This document shows, piece after piece, positions 26,578 to 35,321 of a stretch of 48,286 bases of DNA (position 1 is the first letter of the stretch; each line of letters starts with the position of its first letter). The notes under the pieces were generated by a model. It saw nothing but the letters and a program-made list of their open reading frames with translations, did no database searches and was not told the origin of the DNA. The stretch is from Clostridiales bacterium DTU074. GTDB lineage: Bacteria; Bacillota; Clostridia; Caldicoprobacterales; Caldicoprobacteraceae. The stretch covers positions 1-48,286 of the forward strand of contig LFSE01000132.1 of assembly GCA_001513075.1 (NCBI GenBank), in the 5' to 3' direction. The translations under genes were made by a program, and so were the position numbers.

Positions 26578-28413
26578 ATGTTGGGCTTTTTAAATCCTTG
26601 GGGGTTTTTGTTTGCTATCTTTATACCGGCCGTTATATTGTTATACCTTTTAAAGCAGCAGTATCAGGAGATAAGGGTTTCAAGCACATTTCTGTGGCAG
26701 AAGGCTATTCAGGATATGGAGGCAAGTGTACCGTGGCAGAAGTTGAGGAAAAGCCTCCTGATGTTTTTACAGCTGGTCACCATCGCCCTGTTTACGCTGG
26801 CTGTTGCCCGTCCGTTTCTTTACCGGGAGGGCAGGGATTCAGCTGATTTTATAATCGTTCTGGACTGCTCGGCCAGCATGCAGGCTGAAGATGTAAAGCC
26901 CACCCGATTTGCAAAAGCCAAAAAGGAGATTGAGAGCTTTATAGATGGTCTGTTTCCGGAACAGCGGTTAACCCTGATTGCTGCCGGCTACCAACCCGAT
27001 GTTGTTGCCAGCAGGACCAATGATAAGAGAATTTTAAAAGATCGGCTTAATAAAATAGAAGTTACCAACGGCGAGGGCAGTATGGAGCAGGCGCTGTCGT
27101 TGGCGCAGGCGCTTGCAAGAGAGCTCGGGAATGTCGAGATACACGTATACAGCGATAAGCTTTATGAATCTGAAAGTCCGAACTTTAAGTCAGTGGTTTT
27201 TAACGGCAACGGAAAGAATTTTGCTGTTGACCTGGTAAGCTGGAGCGAAATACCTAAGGGATTGGTGGTTCTGTCAAGAATTGTAAACTACAGCGATGAA
27301 GATACCGCCCTTTCGGTTGAGTGCTTGGCCAATGGGATTACGCTTGATGTAAAGGAGGTAATTGTGTCTGCCGGTGGCAATATGGATGTTTACTGGACGG
27401 GAATACCGTTGGAGACACTATGGGTGGAAATCGGCATTCTGGATAGGGATGATTTGATATCGGACAACCGGGGTTGGACGGTTATAAATCGTCGTGAGAA
27501 AAATAAGGTGCTTTTGGTGAGCCGACGCAACATCTTTCTTGAGAAGGCCATAACCCTTAGGAAGGATGTTGAGCTGGCTAAAACCATCTATGAGCAGGCC
27601 TATGATATAACGGGTTATTCGCTGTATATATTTGACGGCTACATTCCCGAAAAGCTGCCCGAGGACGGACATATTGTCATATTCAACCCCCAGCCGCATA
27701 ACGGTTTTGTGGAAGTGGGGGAAGAATTTGTTCCCGGGTTTCTGCGGAATCCGGCCAATACCCGTTATGCTCAGCTTTTGGATTTTGTGGCTTATGATGG
27801 CTTTCATATAGCCAGGGCAAGGCGGATTGGCATTCCCGATTGGGGAAGTGCTGTGCTGGAGGATGAACACGGCCCCTTGCTTATTGCAGGAGAAAAGGGG
27901 AATCAGCGGATAGTCATGTTTTCCTTTGATGTACATGATTCGGATATACCCTTGAAGGTGGATTTTCCAATACTGATTCAAAACATACTTGCCTGGCTGC
28001 TTCCTCAAGGGGCGGAACAGAATGCAAATTATTACGCCGGGCAGGAAGTTGAGATACATACGATACCCGGAGTTCAAAAGATCCGTGTAACGACTCCGTC
28101 AGGTAAAGAGGTTTCAATGGATCCCACCCACAGCCTTGTAACCTTTAACGGCGCTTATGAAGTGGGTGTATATAAAGTCAGGCAGGATGCGGAATCAGGT
28201 ATTTTACAGGAAGCCAGGGAAAAGTATTTTACCGTTCATATTCCAACCCGGAGCGAGTCGGATCTCAGGCCGGGACAGGCCTTTGATAATGTCGAATACG
28301 GATTCAGACAAGCAGTACCTGCCGTGCATATGAGGGAGCTGTGGAAGTACCTGGCCTGGGCCTTGCTGGTCGTTATTCTGCTGGAATGGTGGGTGTATCA
28401 ACATGGGTATTGA
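26578..28413 (+). CDS. BatA-like membrane protein with vWA domain
   Basis: The N-terminus (MLGFLNPWGFLFAIFIP, then LLYLLKQQY) is the BatA-type anchor, with a second helix near 57-77. A vWA domain follows, with MIDAS residues DCSASM (about 96-101). A GATase-like or beta-rich part fills residues 240-480, and a final helix (KYLAWALLVVILLEWWVY) lies at the C-terminus. ATG 26578 is chosen because AGGTGA lies five bases before it; GTG 26569, overlapping the upstream stop, is the alternative. The protein would place its vWA domain between two membrane anchors. The last bases overlap the next gene. It is probably a partner of the MoxR/DUF58 pair. Confidence 0.9.
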   Translation: MLGFLNPWGFLFAIFIPAVILLYLLKQQYQEIRVSSTFLWQKAIQDMEASVPWQKLRKSLLMFLQLVTIALFTLAVARPFLYREGRDSADFIIVLDCSASMQAEDVKPTRFAKAKKEIESFIDGLFPEQRLTLIAAGYQPDVVASRTNDKRILKDRLNKIEVTNGEGSMEQALSLAQALARELGNVEIHVYSDKLYESESPNFKSVVFNGNGKNFAVDLVSWSEIPKGLVVLSRIVNYSDEDTALSVECLANGITLDVKEVIVSAGGNMDVYWTGIPLETLWVEIGILDRDDLISDNRGWTVINRREKNKVLLVSRRNIFLEKAITLRKDVELAKTIYEQAYDITGYSLYIFDGYIPEKLPEDGHIVIFNPQPHNGFVEVGEEFVPGFLRNPANTRYAQLLDFVAYDGFHIARARRIGIPDWGSAVLEDEHGPLLIAGEKGNQRIVMFSFDVHDSDIPLKVDFPILIQNILAWLLPQGAEQNANYYAGQEVEIHTIPGVQKIRVTTPSGKEVSMDPTHSLVTFNGAYEVGVYKVRQDAESGILQEAREKYFTVHIPTRSESDLRPGQAFDNVEYGFRQAVPAVHMRELWKYLAWALLVVILLEWWVYQHGY

Positions 28414-31276
28414 CTTTGGAGGCAGAGGTATTGCCTTTGCCAGCCCGTGGTTACTGCTTCTGCTTATGCCGGCAATAGGGTTTGTTTTGTTTTTATTTGC
28501 AAAAAGCCGTCGTATAAGAAGCAAAAAGGACATGTATGTCCTGCTCTTTCGCTGTCTTAGCATACTTCTCATAATCATGTCCCTGGCGGGGCCCTGTATA
28601 AGAAAGTATACAAGGGCTGCCACCGTGTTCTTTGTGGCTGATCTGTCCAACAGTGCGTCGACTGCCAGGGAACAAATGGAATCATTTATATTATCGGCAT
28701 TGGAGAGTAAACCCCACAATTGGCAGGCGGGAGTTATAACCTTTGGCAAGGACGCAATGGTAGAACAGCCGGTGAGCCAGGATATATATTTTGACGGCTT
28801 CGAAACCCTGCCCAATCCCCATTTTACCGATATAGACGGTGCGCTTCAAATGGCAGCTGCCCTGCTGCCCTCGGATACGCGTAAAAAGATAGTGCTGCTT
28901 ACCGATGCTGGTGAGAATACGGGGGATGCGCATAAACGTGCCGGGGTACTGGCGCTGCAGGATATTGTGTTGGATGGGGTTTATTTTGATACCCATCAAG
29001 CTGCCGAAGTACAGATAACATCCCTTGATGTTCCAGGTCGATTATATCGGGGAGAGACATACGATGTGCGCATACAGGTGGATAGTACGATAAGTACATC
29101 GGGAGTATTGAGGCTATACACCGATCGGCAGCTAATAAGCCAGCAGAAGGTGGAGATACAAAAGGGTGAAAATATATTTGTTTTCAAGGATACGGCGCAA
29201 GACAGCGGGATAAAGACCTATGAAGCAGCTCTTCAGGTGGACGGGGATACCCTGTACCAAAACAACAGTGCGGCTGCTTTTGTAAACATACAGGGCTTGC
29301 CTGCGGTTGCCGTGGTGGAAGGGCAGGAAGGTGAAGGTCGGGAGCTGGCAAAGATACTGGAGCAGGCGGAGATTGAAACGGTCGTTCATACTCCTGAGAC
29401 CTTACCGGCTGCTTTGGAGGAGCTTCGTAAGTATCATGCCATAGTGCTGTGCAATGTAATGGCAGATGATCTGGACCAGGACAAAATGACGGTGCTTGAC
29501 TCATACGTTAAACACCTGGGGCGTGGACTTCTTGTAACCGGAGGAGATACGAGCTATGCCCTGGGCGGATATATGGCTACACCCCTTGAGGATATACTGC
29601 CGGTTGATATGGATTTGACACGTAAAGCCAATATGCCTTTCCTGGGTTTGGTGCTGGTCATCGACAAATCGTCCAGCATGGCGATGGGAGAATATGGGTT
29701 AAGCAAGTTGGAGCTGGCCAAGGAGGCTGCCATTAATTCCGCCGAAGCCTTACGGCCGGTGGATTATATAGGGGTGGTGGCCTTTGATGACGCTGCTTCA
29801 TGGGTGGTTAGTATGCAGCCGGTTGAAAAAATTTCCGCCATACAGGATGATATAGGCACCATAAGACCGGGCGGTGGTACCAATATGTATCCCGGACTTG
29901 GATTGGCCTATGAAGCTCTGAAGGAGCTGGACACTCAGCTTAAGCATGTAATAGTGTTGACCGATGGACAGTCGCGGACCGGAAATTTTCATAGTCTGGT
30001 ACGTGAGATGGGGGAACACGGGATTACCCTTTCGACGGTGGCTGTTGGAAGGGATTCGGATACCAGGCTGTTGAAGGAGCTGGCGGATATAGGAGGTGGA
30101 CGCTACTATTATGCCGATGAGTTTACCAATATACCCAAGATATTTACAAAGGAAACCTATCTTGCCACTCAGAGCTATGTTAAGAACCGTACGTTTTATC
30201 CGATTGTTACCGGATATTCATCAATTATAAGCGAATTCAGCCAAGGGTTTCCGTTGCTCCATGGATATATTGCCACCATGCCCAAAGCCAATGCCAATGT
30301 GGTGTTATCCAGTGATGAGGGGGATCCGCTGCTGGCCGAGTGGCAGTACGGCCTTGGCAGGGTGGTGGCATGGACAAGCGATATGCGGGGCATATGGACA
30401 GAAGACTGGCTCACTTGGGATCAGGTGCAGCGCTTTTGGCTGAACATCATGTCGTGGCTGCTTCCTTCGGACGAGGAGGGGAACGGCCTCCTCCAGGTCA
30501 GCAGAGAAGGCGATAAAGGACATATAATTCTGGATATGTTTCAAAACTGGGATGAAGCTATGGATAGCCGCGCAATGGTGATGGCCCCCGATGGAGGAAG
30601 GCAGTTCATTTCCCTTCAGGCTAGTCAGCCGGGGAAATATGAAGGGGATTTTGAAATAGATCAGGCCGGGGTATATATAGTTCGGGTGGAACAGCAAAAA
30701 GACGGGCAGGTGGTTGGACAGCTTGGCACCGGCCTGGCAGTCAGTTACTCTCCCGAATATGATATTCGTAATCGGAATGATATAGAGTTTCTGGAACGTT
30801 TGGTGAAAGAAACGGGCGGTGCTGTTCTTGACAAGCCTGAACAGGTATTTCGAGAAAATCTGCAGCCGGTGTGGGCTGAGATCGAGCTCTGGCCATATCT
30901 TATGTCTCTGGCCCTGATATTGTTTGTTCTTGACGTGGCGCTGCGGAGATTGAAGATGGAAATCCCGATTGGCAAGTTAATTGCCAGGTTAAAGCCTGAA
31001 TACAGACGGTTGGAATATAGCAAAAATATCCCCGGGAAAACGGCGGCTGAAACGGATGAAAAATTACAAATAAGGGTGCAGGAGGAAACTGATTCGGATA
31101 AACCGCAACTACAGAGTAAAGAAGAACCTTACGGCAGAGAAGTCTTCCCGCAAGAGGATAATATTCTCTCGACAAATAAGAAACAGATCAGGGCTGAATA
31201 TGAAGAAAATACTGTTTCTGAATTTTCATCAAAACTTCTGAAAGCCCGGGAAAGAAGTAAGAAAAAAAGGCTTTAG
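28403..31276 (+). CDS. Large membrane protein with two vWA domains and a GATase-like domain
   Basis: The 957-aa product has two N-terminal helices (about 13-32 and 42-62). A first vWA-like domain has a degenerate metal site, ADLSNSAS (about 78-85). A beta domain leads to a GATase1-like segment (AIVLCNVMADD and GRGLLVTGGDTSYALGGY, about 350-395). A second vWA domain has a good MIDAS motif, DKSSSM (about 421-426), and Thr/Asp in GGGTNMYPG and LTDGQS. A C-terminal helix (about 829-848) is followed by a charged cytoplasmic tail of about 100 residues. It overlaps the preceding gene by 11 bases and ends the operon with TAG. The layout suits a surface or periplasm-like assembly partner. Function is unknown. 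Confidence 0.88.
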   Translation: MGIDFGGRGIAFASPWLLLLLMPAIGFVLFLFAKSRRIRSKKDMYVLLFRCLSILLIIMSLAGPCIRKYTRAATVFFVADLSNSASTAREQMESFILSALESKPHNWQAGVITFGKDAMVEQPVSQDIYFDGFETLPNPHFTDIDGALQMAAALLPSDTRKKIVLLTDAGENTGDAHKRAGVLALQDIVLDGVYFDTHQAAEVQITSLDVPGRLYRGETYDVRIQVDSTISTSGVLRLYTDRQLISQQKVEIQKGENIFVFKDTAQDSGIKTYEAALQVDGDTLYQNNSAAAFVNIQGLPAVAVVEGQEGEGRELAKILEQAEIETVVHTPETLPAALEELRKYHAIVLCNVMADDLDQDKMTVLDSYVKHLGRGLLVTGGDTSYALGGYMATPLEDILPVDMDLTRKANMPFLGLVLVIDKSSSMAMGEYGLSKLELAKEAAINSAEALRPVDYIGVVAFDDAASWVVSMQPVEKISAIQDDIGTIRPGGGTNMYPGLGLAYEALKELDTQLKHVIVLTDGQSRTGNFHSLVREMGEHGITLSTVAVGRDSDTRLLKELADIGGGRYYYADEFTNIPKIFTKETYLATQSYVKNRTFYPIVTGYSSIISEFSQGFPLLHGYIATMPKANANVVLSSDEGDPLLAEWQYGLGRVVAWTSDMRGIWTEDWLTWDQVQRFWLNIMSWLLPSDEEGNGLLQVSREGDKGHIILDMFQNWDEAMDSRAMVMAPDGGRQFISLQASQPGKYEGDFEIDQAGVYIVRVEQQKDGQVVGQLGTGLAVSYSPEYDIRNRNDIEFLERLVKETGGAVLDKPEQVFRENLQPVWAEIELWPYLMSLALILFVLDVALRRLKMEIPIGKLIARLKPEYRRLEYSKNIPGKTAAETDEKLQIRVQEETDSDKPQLQSKEEPYGREVFPQEDNILSTNKKQIRAEYEENTVSEFSSKLLKARERSKKKRL

Positions 31277-31366
31277 AGCGAATGCATTTATTGCATTATA
31301 GCTGATGAAGATACATAATAGATATTGGCAACAGCTGGGAATAACATTCAAAGGGGTGCTGTTTAA

Positions 31367-32671
31367 ATGAGGATGCTTGACATCATTTTAAAAAAGCGAA
31401 ACGGTGAAGAGCTTACAAAAGAGGAGATCGATTTTTGGGTAAAGGGTTATGTAGCCGGGCATATTCCCGATTACCAGGTATCAGCCTTGCTGATGGCCAT
31501 CTTCTTTCAGGGAATGACCGGCCGTGAGACGGCTGATCTTACCATGGCCATGGCCTATTCCGGCGATGTTGTCGATCTGTCTCCTATTCCGGGGGTTAAG
31601 GTGGATAAACACAGTACCGGAGGTGTTGGCGATACCACCACCCTGGTGGTTGCTCCTCTGGTTGTAGCCTGCGGTGTTCCGGTTGCCAAAATGTCGGGCA
31701 GGGGATTGGGGCATACCGGCGGTACCATAGACAAACTGGAGTCTGTCCCGGGATTTAACCCATTTCAATCAAATCAGGATTTCATACGCATTGTGAAAGA
31801 AATTGGCATTGCGATTGTTGGTCAGACCGGGAATCTGGTGCCCGCCGATAAATTGATTTATGCCCTGAGGGATGTGACCGGGACCGTTGAACATAAGTCC
31901 CTTATTGCCAGCAGCATAATGAGCAAAAAGATAGCTGCCGGAGCCGATGCCATAGTGCTGGACGTAAAGACCGGCAGCGGTGCTTTTATGGAGTCGGTGG
32001 AGGATGCTTTTTCCCTGGCACAGGAGATGGTCAATGTGGGGAATCGGGTTGGCCGCAAAACTGCAGCCCTTGTGACTGATATGTCTCAACCCCTTGGAAT
32101 GGCTGTGGGCAATGCACTGGAGGTTAGGGAGGCAATCGAGATATTGAAAGGAGACCGAACCGGGGCACTTATGGATGTTTCGTTGGTCTTGGGTGCCTAT
32201 ATGCTGTTTATGGCCGGACGATGCTCCGGTATTGAGCAGGGTGAAGACATGATTCGGGAAGCTTTATATAGCGGAAGAGGTGCCGATAAGCTTAAAGAGA
32301 TGATCCAGGCTCAGGGGGGAGATCAACGGGTGGTGGATGATCCTTCACTCTTGCCGCTGGCTGACAATGTGATTGTCATAAAAGCCGAACAGGATGGATA
32401 CATATATTCGATAGATGCGCGGCGTGTTGGACATGCAGCTCATCTGCTGGGTGCCGGCAGAAACACAAAGGATGATGCAATAGATCACCGGGTGGGCATC
32501 GTATTGCACAAGCGCGTGGGGGAAACGGTAAGAAAGGGCGATGTTTTAGCCGATTTCTATGTAACCAGGGAGAATTTGCTTGAAAGAGCGGTGGATACTT
32601 TTAAGCGTGCATTTGTTATAAAACAGGAACGTCCTAAGCCAAAGCCTTTGGTGTATGGAGTGGTAACTTAA
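31367..32671 (+). CDS. pdp: Pyrimidine-nucleoside phosphorylase
   Basis: The enzyme cleaves uridine, thymidine or deoxyuridine with phosphate to the base and (deoxy)ribose-1-phosphate, for nucleoside salvage. The 434-aa protein carries the family signature SGRGLGHTGGTIDKLES (about 111-127), the phosphate-binding KHSTGGVGD (about 81-89) and the substrate residues of IASSIMSKKIAAG. The C-terminal swivel domain (residues 340-434) is complete. The start ATG follows AAAGGGGTG. It sits 90 bases after the vWA operon and converges on the broken GntR gene with only 13 bases between them, and no terminator is visible there. The bacillary/clostridial Pdp type is more likely than the DeoA type. Confidence 0.93.
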   Translation: MRMLDIILKKRNGEELTKEEIDFWVKGYVAGHIPDYQVSALLMAIFFQGMTGRETADLTMAMAYSGDVVDLSPIPGVKVDKHSTGGVGDTTTLVVAPLVVACGVPVAKMSGRGLGHTGGTIDKLESVPGFNPFQSNQDFIRIVKEIGIAIVGQTGNLVPADKLIYALRDVTGTVEHKSLIASSIMSKKIAAGADAIVLDVKTGSGAFMESVEDAFSLAQEMVNVGNRVGRKTAALVTDMSQPLGMAVGNALEVREAIEILKGDRTGALMDVSLVLGAYMLFMAGRCSGIEQGEDMIREALYSGRGADKLKEMIQAQGGDQRVVDDPSLLPLADNVIVIKAEQDGYIYSIDARRVGHAAHLLGAGRNTKDDAIDHRVGIVLHKRVGETVRKGDVLADFYVTRENLLERAVDTFKRAFVIKQERPKPKPLVYGVVT

Positions 32672-32684
32672 GAGGGACGGGGAG

Positions 32685-33026
32685 TTATCCAAATACCCTC
32701 TTGAACCTGTCTTCATCATAACCAGTTATTTTCATCATAATGGATATCAGGCTTTTGCCATCTCTGCGAATATCGTCAATATATCGTCAATATAGAGATC
32801 GGTTTTTATTCTGCCGTACCTTAGGATGATAGCCCTGTCTATAAAGCCTGTAAGCCTTTTGCACGGTATTGGGATTGACATTAAGCTGAGCAGCCAACTC
32901 GCGTCTGGAGAGAAGCTGATCGCCCGAGATGGCTTTCTTAAGTAAAATCTGTTGTTTCACATGATTGGCTATCTGGATATATACGGGATCTTTGTTGTTG
33001 AGGTTAAGGCTAAAGAAGTCAAGCAA
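32685..33026 (-). pseudogene. GntR-family (YtrA-like) regulator broken by two frameshifts
   Basis: Read on the minus strand from TTG 33026, with GAGGAGT seven bases before it, the gene codes for a GntR-type winged helix: DPVYIQIANHVKQQI, then SRRELAAQLNVNPNTVQKAY. The present frame ends at 32787 after 79 residues. Removing one T in the run near 32870 and one copy of an 11-base tandem duplication (TATCGTCAATA at 32771-32781 and 32782-32792) restores a frame to the TAA at 32685-32687. The restored tail reads IILRYGRIKTDLYIDD, then GKSLISIMMKITGYDEDRF. The restored length of about 109 residues suits YtrA-like regulators. The truncated form keeps the DNA-binding helices but would lack the effector/dimer tail. 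Confidence 0.7.
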
Positions 33027-33053
33027 TAAAATTACTCCTCTTTTTTCATCGTG

Positions 33054-33075
33054 GTGTATTATACTCGTAATACAC
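33054..33075 (-). promoter_or_regulatory. Inverted-repeat operator of the GntR regulator
   Basis: GTGTATTA (33054-33061) and TAATACAC (33068-33075) form a perfect inverted repeat with a six-base spacer. It covers the -10 of the minus-strand regulator promoter. Position and symmetry suit autoregulation by a GntR dimer. Confidence 0.55.
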
Positions 33076-33086
33076 GTGAGGTTCAA
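33058..33086 (-). promoter_or_regulatory. Promoter of the GntR regulator
   Basis: On the minus strand TTGAAC (33086-33081) and TATAAT (33063-33058) are 17 bases apart, about 32 bases before the TTG start at 33026. The region from here to the mutT start at 33267 shows no further clear element. Confidence 0.6.
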
Positions 33087-33266
33087 GGTAAATTTGGTAA
33101 GGAAGACTTAATTGTTAATATGTTATCGATAATAAATTTTCAAGCAGTATTTACGAAATTGAAAAATTGCTGCCTATTGTTCATAATATATCTGAGATAG
33201 TCATTTATATTAAACCGAATAATAAGCGTGTGATTATCACAGTTTATCGATGGAGGATGTAGGGTC

Positions 33267-33656
33267 ATGATAACGGTTATAGCAGCAATCATAGTGCAGG
33301 ATGGTAAAGTGCTTATAGGGCGGCGGGCTGAAGGACAGGCTTTGGCAGGCAAATGGGAGTTTCCGGGAGGCAAGCTTGAAAAAGGTGAAACTCCTCAGGA
33401 GTGTTTAAGGAGGGAGATTAAGGAGGAGCTCAATCTGGATATCGAAGTTGGTGAATTCTTCGGTGACAATGTATACCATTATGATACAGGACCAATAAGG
33501 CTTGTTGCTTATGAGGCCAGCTTGCTTGGCGGGCAGTTTATGATGAAGGCACACAGCTGCGTGGAATGGGCCAAACTATGCGAACTTGAAGATTACGACT
33601 TTGCACCTGCCGATAGTCCCTTTGTGGAGAAGTTGAGGGGGATGTGTCAAAAGTGA
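33267..33656 (+). CDS. mutT: MutT-type Nudix hydrolase ((d)CTP / 8-oxo-dGTP diphosphatase)
   Basis: MutT-like enzymes hydrolyse damaged or excess nucleoside triphosphates, such as 8-oxo-dGTP, to the monophosphate and so limit mutation. The 129-aa protein has a full Nudix box at about residues 34-56: GGKLEKGETPQECLRREIKEEL, which matches Gx5Ex7REUxEE, except that the usual Gly after EEx is Asn. WEFPGGK just before it is typical of MutT. ATG 33267 follows GGAGG-like sequence (GATGGAGGATGTAGGG). Length is normal. Substrate preference within the family cannot be set from motifs alone. Confidence 0.88.
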   Translation: MITVIAAIIVQDGKVLIGRRAEGQALAGKWEFPGGKLEKGETPQECLRREIKEELNLDIEVGEFFGDNVYHYDTGPIRLVAYEASLLGGQFMMKAHSCVEWAKLCELEDYDFAPADSPFVEKLRGMCQK

Positions 33657-33790
33657 GATGTTTATTTTAATGATTGATGATAAAGAGAACCATTGGAGTC
33701 ATTAGTTTAATCAATTTTAACAGACCACAAGATGAAAGTTCATAGAATGAAGTAAGATATGTAAAATGGGAACCATCGGTTTTAACGATT

Positions 33791-34119
33791 ATGCCATATT
33801 TAATTTCTGGTAATACTGTCAATTTCACTTTTGTTTTTGCAGAAGTAGAGAAGAACTATATAAATTCTCTATATCAGGACGAATTAATAAAATAGAAAAA
33901 GATTATTGAAGATTAATGTAGTATAGAGTGATAATAATATTTGATGAAGGCCATATTCGTTTTCGAGATGTTAGTAACTAGAAATGTCGAAATGGTTATA
34001 CGATACATCAACACCTTGTCGCCAAAGTAAGAATCAAGCCTTTGAGCTGGGATAAAACGATTGTGTCCGGATGTCCGATTAAGGCTCTTAATGTTAATCC
34101 ACTTTTGATGGAAATATGA
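33791..34119 (+). other. Gene-poor stretch with short relic-like reading frames
   Basis: The gap 33657-34171 has no intact gene. A 34-codon frame at 33791-33895 reads MPYLISGNTVNFTFVFAEVE but has no ribosome binding site. A second frame from GTG 33928 to TGA 34117-34119 is open for 64 codons except for one TAG at 33979-33981. It reads IIIFDEGHIRFRDVSN before the stop, and VRIKPLSWDKTIVSGCPIKA after it. Both look protein-like but match no family I know. They may be remains of a lost gene. The segment is AT-richer than the genes around it. Confidence 0.3.
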
Positions 34120-34171
34120 TTCAATTGAAGTATAATAGATATATCAAAGATACGGAACGGAGGTTTGTTTG

Positions 34172-35008
34172 GTGGATAAGAGATATTTAATTGCAGTAGA
34201 CTTGGATTATACGGCATTGGACAATGTATATGAACTAAACGACATAACGGTAGAAGTGTTAAAACAAGTAAAAAGCATGGGACATCTGGTCATGATTGCA
34301 ACGGCAAGGCCTACCTGTATGACTCTGCCTCATTATAAAAGGCTGGAGCTGGATACTTGGACTGCCATATGCAACGGGGCAGACTTGGTGGCTGATCTGG
34401 CAGGCGAACATCAAACTCTGCGAAGAAAATATATGCCCGCTTCTGACCTGGAAAAAATATTCGATATAATTCCCCTGGATGAAGTTGATGATATGGGAAT
34501 CGAAAGAAATGATGTGTTGTATATACACGGGACCATGAAGGGATCTGTGTATCATGAAGAAATGATAAAGCTATCCAATGTGGAATACTTTGATTTAAGC
34601 TCAATTCCCTTGGTGGACGCCGGCCGGATATTCCTGAGGATAAAGGATACGCCGGAGGTTATGGAGTGTATAGATGAGCTTAAAAGCATGGAAAGCATCA
34701 CTCTGTACTACAGAAAAATACAACTGGAGCAGCCAGGCGTTTATATGAGCATAAAATCGGTTTATGCAGATAAATGGTATGCCGTAAAGGAAGCTGCTGC
34801 TCACTATGGGATACCTGAAAAAAATATTATTGCCTTTGGAGATGATTATAACGATGCTATGATGCTCAAAAATGCCGGACTTGGTTTTGTAATGTGTAAT
34901 GGTAATGAGGAAGTAAAGCGAGAGATTGGACGGATTACACAGTATTCCAATATAGAAGGGGGCGTTGGGAGAGAGCTTGCCAGACTTTTTGATATAAAAA
35001 TCAAATAG
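34172..35008 (+). CDS. Cof-type HAD hydrolase
   Basis: This is a cytoplasmic phosphatase of the haloacid dehalogenase superfamily, Cof/YidA group, which acts on small phosphorylated metabolites. Motif I is DLDYT (residues 10-14, nucleophile Asp10 and acid/base Asp12). Motif II is the Thr of IATARP, and motif IV is GDDYNDAMM (about 223-231), which binds Mg2+. The type IIB cap lies between motifs II and III. GTG 34172 is preferred because GGAGG (34159-34163) is eight bases upstream; TTG 34169 is the alternative. The length of 278 aa is normal. It stands alone, so its substrate is unknown. Confidence 0.88.
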   Translation: MDKRYLIAVDLDYTALDNVYELNDITVEVLKQVKSMGHLVMIATARPTCMTLPHYKRLELDTWTAICNGADLVADLAGEHQTLRRKYMPASDLEKIFDIIPLDEVDDMGIERNDVLYIHGTMKGSVYHEEMIKLSNVEYFDLSSIPLVDAGRIFLRIKDTPEVMECIDELKSMESITLYYRKIQLEQPGVYMSIKSVYADKWYAVKEAAAHYGIPEKNIIAFGDDYNDAMMLKNAGLGFVMCNGNEEVKREIGRITQYSNIEGGVGRELARLFDIKIK

Positions 35009-35011
35009 GTA

Positions 35012-35040
35012 TTGACTATCCATCCAACGTTTGTTATAAT
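35012..35040 (+). promoter_or_regulatory. Strong sigma-A-type promoter of the hyd maturation operon
   Basis: TTGACT (35012-35017) and TATAAT (35035-35040) are separated by 17 bases, directly after the HAD gene. The implied start near 35047 gives a 5' leader of about 275 bases before hydF. Confidence 0.75.
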
Positions 35041-35046
35041 TTTAAC

Positions 35047-35312
35047 AAACAAAGGTAATATTGTTTATTGGTTTCTAACCTCAAGGGGTTAGCTGCCCTG
35101 AGAGAGAGGAAACGGATGTGCAGGAATAAAATTGGATATTCCGTACCCTTTTCCGATCTTTCGGGGAAGGGTACTTCTAATTTTGGGATAATGCAGGGAA
35201 TATACCACCTTCGTCATGAAGCATATTTAATGCAGCACAGACATGGTGGTTGTCAGCTGTACCCCCAAGATAATCTATATAGGAAAATATATTTGCGTGC
35301 ATGGGAAAGGAG
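35047..35312 (+). ncRNA. Structured 5' leader of hydF with attenuator-like hairpin
   Basis: The transcribed leader contains three pairing regions. CTAACC (35075-35080) pairs with GGTTAG (35087-35092). A 14-bp hairpin at 35143-35156/35161-35174 has a TCTT loop and is followed by TTCTAATTTT, as in a weak intrinsic terminator. ACCACC (35204-35209) can pair with GGTGGT (35245-35250). No known riboswitch family fits the whole. An 85-codon frame across it has no ribosome binding site. The element may control hydrogenase maturation by attenuation; this is inferred from position and folding judged by eye. Confidence 0.4.
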
Positions 35313-35321
35313 ATGGAAACA

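Noticed and set aside
35075-35200. TPP-riboswitch-like words (CTGAGA at 35108, GGATAATGCAGGGAA near 35186)
   Set aside because: The paired CCAG of P5, the CG linker before TAGGGAA and the P2/P3 pairing of the TPP aptamer are missing, and hydF is not a thiamine gene. Treated as coincidence.
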